Shown here piece by piece: positions 25,054 through 31,983 of a stretch of 39,299 nt of DNA. The DNA comes from Alphaproteobacteria bacterium. GTDB taxonomy: Bacteria; Pseudomonadota; Alphaproteobacteria; CAAGCB01; CAG-977. Each line of letters starts with the position of its first letter. Within the stretch, counting starts at the first letter, position 1. The stretch spans positions 1-39,299 of the forward strand of contig CAAGEK010000002.1 in NCBI GenBank assembly GCA_900768845.1, in the 5' to 3' direction. The position numbers and the translations under genes are program-made. A model generated the notes under the pieces. That model made no database searches, was not told the DNA's origin, and saw nothing but the letters and a program-made list of their open reading frames with translations.

Positions 25054-26258
25054 TCGTCGTCCTCCGTTTTTTCCTGCCACGGCAGGTTCAAATCGCATAC
25101 GCCCGTCATTTCCGCCCCCAGACAGGCGTTTTTGTACACGCTGATTTTTATGACGGCTTTTTTGCGCAAAGACCTGTTGAACAGGCGTTTATTTTCCAAT
25201 GTCGTGTAAAAAGTCGTTCCGCAAGCTTCAAAAACCTGATCTTTGCCGTCCGTCCCCGATGCGGATACGCCGTCTTTGACGTCGAAAGTCCGGTAATAGT
25301 CGGGATGGAATATTTTTACGGCATACGTTTGGATTTTCGGGTTTTTCCGCCCTGTCCCGAACAACAGCTTTTTGGGGGAACAGTCTTCGGGAATGGCCAA
25401 ATCCCGCACGGTCGTTTTTCCGACGGACGGTTTCGATGCTCCGGTAAAATCGCTCCAATCGCTCAAAGCTTCGTTCAAACGCGCTTCTTGTAAAATTTCT
25501 TTGGCGGCGGGGCGGTTTTTGGGAACGCCGTGCCCGTAAATCAAACGCAAAGCCTTGATGAATTTATGGTCGCATTTTTTCAGCCAGTAATTCGTATCTT
25601 TGACGCTGGGTTTCATTCCGATACCGAAATATGACATTTCCGCCAGATCGCACCACGCTTCTTTGACGGGCTTTTTGTTGTGGGCGGCACGGCGCAACCA
25701 TATCAGGGCTTTTTCGGAATTGACGGGCGTTCCTTTGCCTCGGGCATACATTCTTCCTAAACGGTACGCAGAAACGGGATTGCCGTTTTTCGCCCCTTTT
25801 TCGTAGTAATCAAAAGCTTTTTCATATTCGTTGCGGGCTTCGTACAGCCGTCCCAGTTCGTTGCTGCAGAAAAAATTGTTTTCCTTTTGTGCGCATTTTT
25901 CATACCACTTGACGCCTTCGTCAAAGTCTTCGCGAACGCCGTAGCGTCCCGAAACATGGGAAAATCCGAGAAGGGAACACGCTCTCAAGTGTTCTTCTTC
26001 GCACAACCTGACCAGTTCGGGCAGGGCTTTTCCGGTTTTAAGGGCGTATAAGTCGGCTTCGGCTTTTTTAAATTCCTCTTTTTGGCGGTTTTCCATCGCG
26101 ATTTGTTCGGGGGATTTGGCTTTTTTTGCAACAGCCGGTTTTTTGACGGGCTTTTTGCTTTTTTTCCGGACGGGCGCGGCGCAAACCGCGGGCGGATTGA
26201 AAACAACCGCCGCATCGAAAACAAGCGTTCCCAACAAAATGCAAAGCCATAAACGCAT
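25050..26258 (-). CDS. Secreted Sel1-repeat protein
   Basis: This 402-residue protein has a signal peptide (RLWLCILLGTLVFDAAVVFNPPAVCA) and a Lys/Pro/Ala-rich linker (KKSKKPVKKPAVAKKAK). At about residues 90-260 there are Sel1 (TPR-like) repeats: CSLLGFSHVSGRYGVREDFDEGVKWYEKCA, ELGRLYEARNEYEKAFDYYEKGA, AYRLGRMYARGKGTPVNSEKALIWLRRAA, LAEMSYFGIG and similar, cited here as separate blocks. The C-terminal ~140 residues are beta-rich with several cysteines and are not recognised. Sel1 proteins usually act as scaffolds for protein binding. It is the first gene of a two-gene minus operon with the Cys-rich protein and is divergent from the lipoprotein gene, with 140 bases between them. Confidence 0.8.
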   Translation of the reverse strand: MRLWLCILLGTLVFDAAVVFNPPAVCAAPVRKKSKKPVKKPAVAKKAKSPEQIAMENRQKEEFKKAEADLYALKTGKALPELVRLCEEEHLRACSLLGFSHVSGRYGVREDFDEGVKWYEKCAQKENNFFCSNELGRLYEARNEYEKAFDYYEKGAKNGNPVSAYRLGRMYARGKGTPVNSEKALIWLRRAAHNKKPVKEAWCDLAEMSYFGIGMKPSVKDTNYWLKKCDHKFIKALRLIYGHGVPKNRPAAKEILQEARLNEALSDWSDFTGASKPSVGKTTVRDLAIPEDCSPKKLLFGTGRKNPKIQTYAVKIFHPDYYRTFDVKDGVSASGTDGKDQVFEACGTTFYTTLENKRLFNRSLRKKAVIKISVYKNACLGAEMTGVCDLNLPWQEKTEDDE

Positions 26259-26332
26259 ATTGCAATTTCCTTTTTTCCGTCCGTCCGATTATACAAAAAA
26301 TATGCAAAAGCCGTATAACCTTTTTAGCACGA

Positions 26333-26361
26333 TTGACAAGGCTTGAGAAAAGTTTTCTAAT
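26333..26361 (+). promoter_or_regulatory. Sigma70-type promoter of the lipoprotein gene
   Basis: A perfect -35 box TTGACA (26333-26338), a 17-base spacer and the -10 box TCTAAT (26356-26361, five of six consensus bases). Transcription would start near 26368, giving a leader of about 30 bases with AGGAAAAGGGG before the ATG at 26399. Confidence 0.75.
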
Positions 26362-26398
26362 TATTGGAACGCAAACAGAGGAAAAGGGGATTTTTTAA

Positions 26399-26923
26399 AT
26401 GAAAAAACATTTGGCTGTATTGTTCGGTGCCTGTCTTTTGTCGTCCTGCGCGTCAACGCCGAAAACGGATGATGCGGCGGCGAATTGTCCTCCGCCCGTG
26501 CGCAGGGAAGCGAAATTCGACGCTTCCCAGTACGCCGCGTATAAAGGGGAGGGCAAAGCGCGCATCAACGGACGTTTGTGCCTCAAGGACGAAAAAGGGG
26601 CGAAAAAATGTCTTGCCAACCAGTTGGTTGTCGTGAACCCCGTGACGGATTATTCGACGGAATGGTTTGAACGCCATTGGAAAGGCGGCGTCCGGTTGGA
26701 AGCTCCGAAGCCCGAGGCCGAAAAATTCACCCGTACGGTCAGGACGGATGCAAAGGGCTATTTCACGATTACCAATCTTCCCGCCGGCGAATACTATGTC
26801 GGTGCCGTCGTTTGCGGTCAATGCGCGAACGGCAAACCCGTGCTGAAGTATCAGCGTTTGGGGGCGAAAGTTAAAATGAACAGGTCGATTAAAGCGAACT
26901 TGGAGCCTGTGTTCGTTCCCTGA
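26399..26923 (+). CDS. Lipoprotein with a carboxypeptidase-regulatory-like beta domain
   Basis: The 174-residue product has a lipoprotein signal peptide with lipobox LLSSC (lipidated Cys17). The C-terminal third (TVRTDAKGYFTITNLPAGEYYVGAVVCG) has the pattern of the Cna-B / carboxypeptidase-regulatory-like beta-sandwich, a fold often used for binding or as a structural module. Five further cysteines (NCPP, LCLK, KCL, VCGQC) could form disulfides. The gene has a strong promoter and ends at a clear terminator, so it is a single-gene unit. No specific role is known. Confidence 0.75.
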   Translation: MKKHLAVLFGACLLSSCASTPKTDDAAANCPPPVRREAKFDASQYAAYKGEGKARINGRLCLKDEKGAKKCLANQLVVVNPVTDYSTEWFERHWKGGVRLEAPKPEAEKFTRTVRTDAKGYFTITNLPAGEYYVGAVVCGQCANGKPVLKYQRLGAKVKMNRSIKANLEPVFVP

Positions 26924-26946
26924 GCGGATTTTTCGGGGATTAAAGG

Positions 26947-26983
26947 ACGCTCCCGTTTCCGTTCGGAACGGGGGCGTTTTTTT
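26947..26983 (+). terminator. Rho-independent terminator after the lipoprotein gene
   Basis: Stem ACGCTCCCGTTTCC (26947-26960) pairs with GGAACGGGGGCGT (26965-26977), with one bulged base and a T-G pair, followed by seven T's. Confidence 0.9.
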
Positions 26984-27058
26984 ATTCGCTGGACAAACGG
27001 AAGCGGAAGGGTATCCTGAACGGGATCTGACTACCGGAAAACAAGAAAAGGGGTGAAA

Positions 27059-28450
27059 ATGTCCGCAGTGCCGGAAAACGCGTCGATGAACGAACCTGTC
27101 GGCCGTTTGTTTTGGAAATATGTTTTGCCGACTTTGGCGGCTGTTGTCATCAACGGGCTTTACGTCATCGTCGACGGCGTTTTCATCGGACGTTACATCG
27201 GGACGGACGCGATGGCGGCAATCAACCTGATTTGGCCTTTGTACGGCGTTTTGCTGGGAACGGGGGGATTGATCGGAACGGGAAGCGCGGCATTGTGTTC
27301 AATTGAAAAAGGACGCAATGATTTTGCCAAAGCCCGTCTTTATGTCGGAAACGGCATTCTGTTACTGGCGGCGGCGGGAATGTTGAGTTTTATATTTTTA
27401 CATTGTTGTTCTTCGGCCGTATTCGATTTACAGATGAACGACGCTCCCGTCGTGACGGGTTTGGGCATGGAATATGTGTCCGTTTTAAAGCCGGCAAGCG
27501 TTTTCGTGTTGGCGGCAACGGCGTTTCCGTTGTTGATCCGCAACGACGATCACCCGAAGCTGGCGACAAAGCTGATGTTGGCGGGAGCCGCGGCGAATAT
27601 GGCGGGCGATTATTTCTTTATCGCCGTTTTCGGCTGGGGGATGGCCGGAGCGGCGGCGGCGACCGTCGGAGCGCAATGCGTTATCACGCTGATTTCCGTA
27701 CGTCACTTTTTTTCAAACAGGGCGAATTTGCGTTTGACGTTTTCGGATGTGCGCTTTTCCGCCTCCGCATCGGCGAAAAGCATCGTTTTGGGATTCCCCG
27801 GCTTTTTCATGTACGTTTATTTCAGCTTTTTGGGCGCGCTTTACAATTATATGTTCGATAAGTACGGCGGATCCGTGAACGTCGCGGCGTATGCGCTGGT
27901 CGGGTATTACGCCGGCTTGTACTATATGTTCGCCGAGGGGCTGTCTTCGGGGATACAGCCGATTATCAGTTATAATTACGGGGCGCGGAAATATTACAAT
28001 GTCAGGCGAACCTTGAAAAAAGCGTTTAAAGTCATCGCGGTTTCCTCCGCCGTGTTTTTGGGCTTCGTTTATGCTTTTCCGGATTGGTGTATCGATTTGG
28101 TCAACAATACGGATTCAGAATTGCATCAGGCGTCGCTGACGGGATTGCGACTGCATTTGGCAACGTGTTATCTGGAAGCGTTCATTTTGACGGGAACCGT
28201 TTATTTTCAATCGGTCGACAACGCCAAAACCGCAACGGCCGTTTCCGTCGTCAATTTGTTCATTCAGGTTCCGTTCGTTTTTCTGTTGCCCTTGAAATGG
28301 GGATTGGAAGGGGTGTGGCTGGCTTATCCTGTCGCCAACGTTCCGCTGTCTTTGTTTGTTTTTTGCGCTCTGCTTCGGGATTTGCGCGGAAAGACGGCGG
28401 ATTTGAAAACGGCGCGCCGGCGGGAAAAATGCACGGAAACGACCGTTTAA
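27059..28450 (+). CDS. MATE-family efflux transporter
   Basis: This 463-residue membrane protein has twelve predicted helices in two halves, typical of MATE (NorM/DinF-like) antiporters that export cationic drugs or metabolites using Na+ or H+. The first helices (FWKYVLPTLAAVVINGLYVIVDGVFIGRYIG) show the standard N-terminal block, with the conserved Asp-Gly in VDGVFIG. AEGLSSGIQPIISYNYGA is the matching block of the second half. The ATG at 27059 is chosen because AAAAGGGGTGA lies just before it; a GTG at 27053 would overlap that signal. Its stop overlaps the stop of the convergent queH. The substrate cannot be predicted. Confidence 0.9.
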   Translation: MSAVPENASMNEPVGRLFWKYVLPTLAAVVINGLYVIVDGVFIGRYIGTDAMAAINLIWPLYGVLLGTGGLIGTGSAALCSIEKGRNDFAKARLYVGNGILLLAAAGMLSFIFLHCCSSAVFDLQMNDAPVVTGLGMEYVSVLKPASVFVLAATAFPLLIRNDDHPKLATKLMLAGAAANMAGDYFFIAVFGWGMAGAAAATVGAQCVITLISVRHFFSNRANLRLTFSDVRFSASASAKSIVLGFPGFFMYVYFSFLGALYNYMFDKYGGSVNVAAYALVGYYAGLYYMFAEGLSSGIQPIISYNYGARKYYNVRRTLKKAFKVIAVSSAVFLGFVYAFPDWCIDLVNNTDSELHQASLTGLRLHLATCYLEAFILTGTVYFQSVDNAKTATAVSVVNLFIQVPFVFLLPLKWGLEGVWLAYPVANVPLSLFVFCALLRDLRGKTADLKTARRREKCTETTV

Positions 28451-28995
28451 CCGGATGAAAGGCTGGAATTGCTGAAAACGCAACCGCAATAATTTTGAGC
28501 ATACATTCGGGTTTCCCGAATGATTTTTGCGCGTTCAAATTCCAACCCGCCTTTGCGCCAGTTCGTTTCATCGTACGGCAATCCGTATTCTCCGGCGGCT
28601 TTCTTTCCTTCCTGTGTCACTTGGGCGAAATCTTTGTAACGGGATACCCCCAAAACCGAAGAAATGCAGTCGAAGCCGTTCATTTTCGCATATCCGGCCG
28701 CCCGTTTAAGGCGCATTGCAAAACACGCGGAACACCGTTTTCCGCGTTCGGGCTCGTTTTCCAAACCCTTGACGCATTCAAACCATCTTTCGGGGTCGTA
28801 TTCCAAAGCGATAAATTCAACGCCCAGAGATTGGCAGTACCGTTCGTTTTCTTTGAGCCTTTTTTCGTATTCTGCAACGGGGTGGATGTTGGGATTGTAA
28901 AATAAAACGGCGAAGTCCCTCTTTTCTTGAGCCAGCTTTTTTATGACGGCACAGGAACACGGAGCGCAACACGACAGCAATAACAGTTTCGACAT
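28447..28995 (-). CDS. queH: Epoxyqueuosine reductase QueH
   Basis: This 182-residue protein of the QueH family (formerly DUF208) catalyses the last step of queuosine formation in tRNA, reducing epoxyqueuosine, as a non-cobalamin alternative to QueG. The signature cysteines are present: SCCAPCS (Cys9, Cys10, Cys13), RGKRCSACFAMRL (Cys88, Cys91) and the C-terminal CGCVFS (Cys170, Cys172). They bind the iron-sulfur cluster and metal. YNPNIHPVAEYEKR and SSVLGVSRYKD are also family blocks. The start at 28995 (MSKLLLLSCCAPCS) is set by homology; no clear Shine-Dalgarno precedes it, and longer in-frame starts exist up to 29097. Confidence 0.88.
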   Translation of the reverse strand: MSKLLLLSCCAPCSCAVIKKLAQEKRDFAVLFYNPNIHPVAEYEKRLKENERYCQSLGVEFIALEYDPERWFECVKGLENEPERGKRCSACFAMRLKRAAGYAKMNGFDCISSVLGVSRYKDFAQVTQEGKKAAGEYGLPYDETNWRKGGLEFERAKIIRETRMYAQNYCGCVFSNSSLSSG

Positions 28996-29103
28996 GGGAG
29001 AAAGGCTTTCGGAAAAGACGTTCACGTTTTCATGAAGGCGGATAACGATACGGAAAAATTTCAATACGAACCGGATAAAAACGGCGTTGCGTTTCATGAC
29101 AAT

Positions 29104-29136
29104 AAAAACGGCTCTGAAAATTCAAAGCCGTTTTTT
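29104..29136. terminator. Probable bidirectional terminator between queH and the Cys-rich gene
   Basis: AAAACGGCTcTGAA (29105-29118) pairs with TTCAaAGCCGTTTT (29121-29134), with one mismatch and a two-base loop. T-runs follow on both strands. It closes the minus-strand Cys-rich gene that ends at 29155 and is upstream of queH. Confidence 0.75.
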
Positions 29137-29154
29137 AAACACCGGAAAAAGGCG

Positions 29155-29538
29155 TTATTTTTTAGCGGCGGCCTTTTTAGCCGGAGCTTTTTTGGCGGCG
29201 GCGGGCTTTTCTTCCGCTTTGGCTTTTGTTTTGCAGGCGGCCTTTTTAGCCGGAGCCTTTTTTGCGGAAGCTTCTTCCGCTTCTTCGGCACAGCAACAGG
29301 CTTCTCCGCCTTTGCGGCATTCGCAATCGGGACCGCAGGTGCAGGGATTTTCCCCGCAACAGGGGCAGACGCCGCCGTCTTTGCAACACCGGCATTCGCT
29401 TTCGGCTTCAGCTTCGCAATCGCAACAGCATCCCTGCGCTTCGGCTTCCAGCCAGCAATCAATGTCCGCGCCTTCGGGACAGCCGTTGTTCAGCCAGATG
29501 AAATAAGCCGCTTCACGGACTTTTTCTTCGTTTGACAT
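29155..29538 (-). CDS. DUF2934-like protein with a 20-cysteine core and a histone-H1-like basic tail
   Basis: The 127-residue product has three parts. Residues 4-35 (EEKVREAAYFIWLNNGCPEG, then DIDCWLEAEAQ) match the pattern of DUF2934, a short helical module of alphaproteobacteria. Residues 37-83 hold most of the 20 cysteines, in CCC, CxC and CC clusters (GCCCDC, ECRCCKDG, CPCCGENPCTC, CCC), like a metallothionein or a cluster-binding domain. Residues 92-127 are Ala/Lys/Pro repeats (PAKKA, KKAPAKKAAAKK) like the AlgP / histone H1 tails that bind DNA. The ATG at 29538 has GGAG upstream. There is no signal peptide, so it is cytosolic. Function is unknown; metal or redox sensing at the nucleoid is only a guess. 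Confidence 0.75.
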   Translation of the reverse strand: MSNEEKVREAAYFIWLNNGCPEGADIDCWLEAEAQGCCCDCEAEAESECRCCKDGGVCPCCGENPCTCGPDCECRKGGEACCCAEEAEEASAKKAPAKKAACKTKAKAEEKPAAAKKAPAKKAAAKK

Positions 29539-29675
29539 TCCATTTTCTCCCAAAAATTTTCATTTGTTGTATTTTAGAGCCTGATTTTTTCTTTCATGCC
29601 CACTGATACTGTAACCTTTTCTACGGAAAATTCAATTTTTTTCGTAAGGGGAATATAATAAAAAGCGCAGAAAGC

Positions 29676-30344
29676 TCATCGATACAGCTTAAACGCTTTC
29701 ACATTCCATTCCGTAGCCGTCCATTTTCCGCCGTTTTCTTCCAAAATGCAAACGCCGCCCGTAGCGACTTTAATGTCGTTGTCGCGGCAAAAAGCGTCGT
29801 AATCTTCCGTCAGGCACGGCGCAAAACGGATGACGCCGTTCGACGAAACCAGCAAAACCGTTTCGCCGTCCCCGATCGAAGCGGCAAAATCCTTCCAAGC
29901 ATTGCAAATGCTTTCGGGATTGACGTTCCAACCGTTCGGAACTTCGGCTTTTTCGTTCCACAAATCGATGATTTTTTTACCTTCGGCCAAGATTTCTTCG
30001 TCTGTCGCGCCGGCGGGAGCCGCCGTTTTTCCCAAACGCATCATCACTTCGTCTTCGGTCTTGTTTTCATCGGGGCCGTAATCGATTTCCAAAAAATCCT
30101 TTGCGGGAATGATCGGACGGTCAAGGTTCATTTCCTCGACGGCCAACGCCGCGGTTTGCATCGTCCGTTTCAACGGCGCGGCGTAAACGCGGTCGGGCAG
30201 GAGGTTTTTATCTTTGAGGTATTTTCCGACGGCGCGCCCGCGTTCCTCTTCAACCAGCGGCAGGTCTGTTCTGGCGCCGATGCGGGTGGGCGTTTCTCCC
30301 GCCGAAAAAGTGTTTCCGTGACGGGCGATGATAAGTCTTTTCAT
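29676..30344 (-). CDS. Histidine phosphatase (phosphoglycerate mutase-like) family protein
   Basis: This 222-residue protein has the catalytic RHG motif (IARHGNTF, His9), the arginine block AAPLKRTMQTA and the acid Glu (FLEIDYG). The second conserved His, normally in a VSHGG-type motif, is replaced: this protein reads LLVSSNGVIRFA at 165-176. A similar SNG version occurs in a branch of the family as I recall it, so this may be a conserved variant rather than damage. It may dephosphorylate a small phosphate ester. The ribosome-binding site GGAG is nine bases before the ATG. Its first 95 bases are overlapped by the reading frame of the upstream kinase. It is the last gene of the kdsB-like/kinase/phosphatase operon. 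Confidence 0.8.
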   Translation of the reverse strand: MKRLIIARHGNTFSAGETPTRIGARTDLPLVEEERGRAVGKYLKDKNLLPDRVYAAPLKRTMQTAALAVEEMNLDRPIIPAKDFLEIDYGPDENKTEDEVMMRLGKTAAPAGATDEEILAEGKKIIDLWNEKAEVPNGWNVNPESICNAWKDFAASIGDGETVLLVSSNGVIRFAPCLTEDYDAFCRDNDIKVATGGVCILEENGGKWTATEWNVKAFKLYR

Positions 30345-30972
30345 GTTTCCATGCTCCTAATAAAGTGAATTTTGAAACGGCCGTTTTGTATTCGGGCAAC
30401 AGTTTTTGCAAGGTTTTCCAACGTTCCACGACCTGTTCTTCGGGGAAGAAGCGCGCCCGTTTTTGCAATCTGGGAATGACGGTTTCGGGGGGTGCGTTGA
30501 TAAAACGGATTTCAACGGAATACCCTTCCTTGATGATGTTTTTGTACAATTCCAAATGCTTGGGGTTGGCGTTGCTGTGTTCAAACAGCACGGGCAGACG
30601 GTTTTCGACGGCTTTTTCCAACAGCCTGTACCCCGCCCAGCGCGCCGGAAGCTCCCACCGTTCAAAGGCTTTTTGCGGACTGACGGCGAAATCTTTTTTA
30701 TATTCGGACAGGGATTCCATAATCTCGTCAAATCCGATGTAAAGCAGATCCGGACGTTTCGCCCGCAATTTTTCAGACCTGTACGTCTTTCCCGATGCGG
30801 GCAAACCCGACAGGTTGATGAGGACGGGGTGGTCGCAGGAAGGGACGGAGGCCGTTTTTTCGGCCAAAATCCTCTCGATCTCCGCTAAAAACGCCTCCGC
30901 GGAAACGTTTTCGGGCAGAATGCTGTTCAAAGAAAGATCGGGCGGGAAAATGCCTCCGGCAACCAAAGCCAT
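30250..30972 (-). CDS. P-loop kinase, zeta-toxin/nucleoside-kinase-like, with an extended C-terminus
   Basis: In the 240-residue reading, the Walker A motif is NLSGLPASGKTYRSEKL (GLPASGKT at 56-63), followed by a YIGFDE block and a lid-like region with EIRFINAPPETVIPRLQKR. This resembles small ATP-dependent kinases of the zeta-toxin/AAA_33 type. The true substrate is unknown. The last ~31 residues come from reading the phosphatase gene in another frame (HEKTYHRPSRKHFFGG...), so the natural end is probably near 30357. A TAG at 30359-30357 in the neighbouring frame abuts the ribosome-binding site of the phosphatase gene, which suggests a single-base indel shortly upstream. It starts four bases after the kdsB-like stop. 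Confidence 0.65.
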   Translation of the reverse strand: MALVAGGIFPPDLSLNSILPENVSAEAFLAEIERILAEKTASVPSCDHPVLINLSGLPASGKTYRSEKLRAKRPDLLYIGFDEIMESLSEYKKDFAVSPQKAFERWELPARWAGYRLLEKAVENRLPVLFEHSNANPKHLELYKNIIKEGYSVEIRFINAPPETVIPRLQKRARFFPEEQVVERWKTLQKLLPEYKTAVSKFTLLGAWKHEKTYHRPSRKHFFGGRNAHPHRRQNRPAAG

Positions 30973-30976
30973 CGCG

Positions 30977-31795
30977 CTATACCAATTCGCCGTATTCCGC
31001 GATGATCGCTTCGACGCGGGCGACGTCTTCCGGAGAATCCACGCCGCTGGTCGTTTTACGGCCGCGATAATCGACTTCGACCATTTTGATGCGTTTTGAA
31101 TTGTAAAGGAAACGCATTTGTTCCAGCCCTTCGATCATATCCTGTTCGTAAACGGACGGTTCCATCGTGAAATAATCCTTCAGCGCGTCATAAGTGTAGG
31201 CATACAGGCCGATATGACGGCGCACGGGGCTTTTTTCCAGCGTTTCACGGGCTTTTTCGGGTTTGCGCACCGCAGGAACGATGTTTTTGGAAAAACTCAG
31301 GGCGTATCCTTCGGCGTTGACCAGAACGGAAGTTCCGGAAAACGGCGTTTGCTTTTTGGCTTCGACAAAGCGGTCGTATTCCGCCCAGTCCAAATGCACG
31401 CACGGCGTAAAGACGTCGGCGGGCGCGGCTTTCCATGTATTGATGATTTCCTGCAGGATGTGCGGGGGGCAGAGCGGATTGTCGCCTTGCAGGTTGATGA
31501 TGAAGGCCGGTTTTTCCGCCTGTTTTTGCACCGCATCCCAGCACCGTTCCGTTCCCGACCGGCAAGTGTCGGACGTCATGACGGCGGGAATGCCCTCTTT
31601 GTCGCAAAAACCGGTAATCCTGTCGTCGTCCGTCGCGACGACGTATGCGCAATCGTCGTTGCGTTCGCAGATGTAAGCCGCGATTTTGGCAACGCGCTTG
31701 ATCATTTCCACTCCGGCGATTTTAACCAAAGGTTTCCCCGGAAGGCGCGAAGACTGGTAGCGGGCGGGAATGACGATCAGAATTTTGCTGTTCAT
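30977..31795 (-). CDS. kdsB: CMP-KDO synthetase-like cytidylyltransferase (KdsB family)
   Basis: This 272-residue protein has the KdsB start VIPARYQSSRLPGKPL (9-24), then YVVATDDDRI, SGTERCWDAV, NLQGDNPLCPP, RHIGLYAYTYDAL, LEQMRFLYNSKRIKMVEV and GVDSPEDVARVEAI. KdsB activates KDO with CTP for lipopolysaccharide. The usual QGDEP motif reads QGDNP here, and the position in a kinase/phosphatase operon is unusual. A paralogue that activates another acidic sugar is possible. The ATG at 31795 has AAGGAG six bases upstream; a longer frame from 31813 lacks this. Confidence 0.75.
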   Translation of the reverse strand: MNSKILIVIPARYQSSRLPGKPLVKIAGVEMIKRVAKIAAYICERNDDCAYVVATDDDRITGFCDKEGIPAVMTSDTCRSGTERCWDAVQKQAEKPAFIINLQGDNPLCPPHILQEIINTWKAAPADVFTPCVHLDWAEYDRFVEAKKQTPFSGTSVLVNAEGYALSFSKNIVPAVRKPEKARETLEKSPVRRHIGLYAYTYDALKDYFTMEPSVYEQDMIEGLEQMRFLYNSKRIKMVEVDYRGRKTTSGVDSPEDVARVEAIIAEYGELV

Positions 31796-31983
31796 TTCGA
31801 ACTCCTTGAACAAATATAAAGAAGCCGCCGGAAGGCGGAAAAGAATATTATTTCATCTTCTATCCGATTTCCGTCCCGAAAGCAACGGAATTTGTTTTTC
31901 ATGATTATTTTAAGACTGGAAATAAATAAAAGGTTTGTGTATCTTGAGGTATTGATTTTTTAATTTTTTGCGGGAAATGTCCA

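Noticed and set aside
31825..31838. CCGCC/GGCGG hairpin in the leader of the kdsB-like gene
   Set aside because: The five-base stem is short and the T-content after it on the minus strand is weak; it could be chance.
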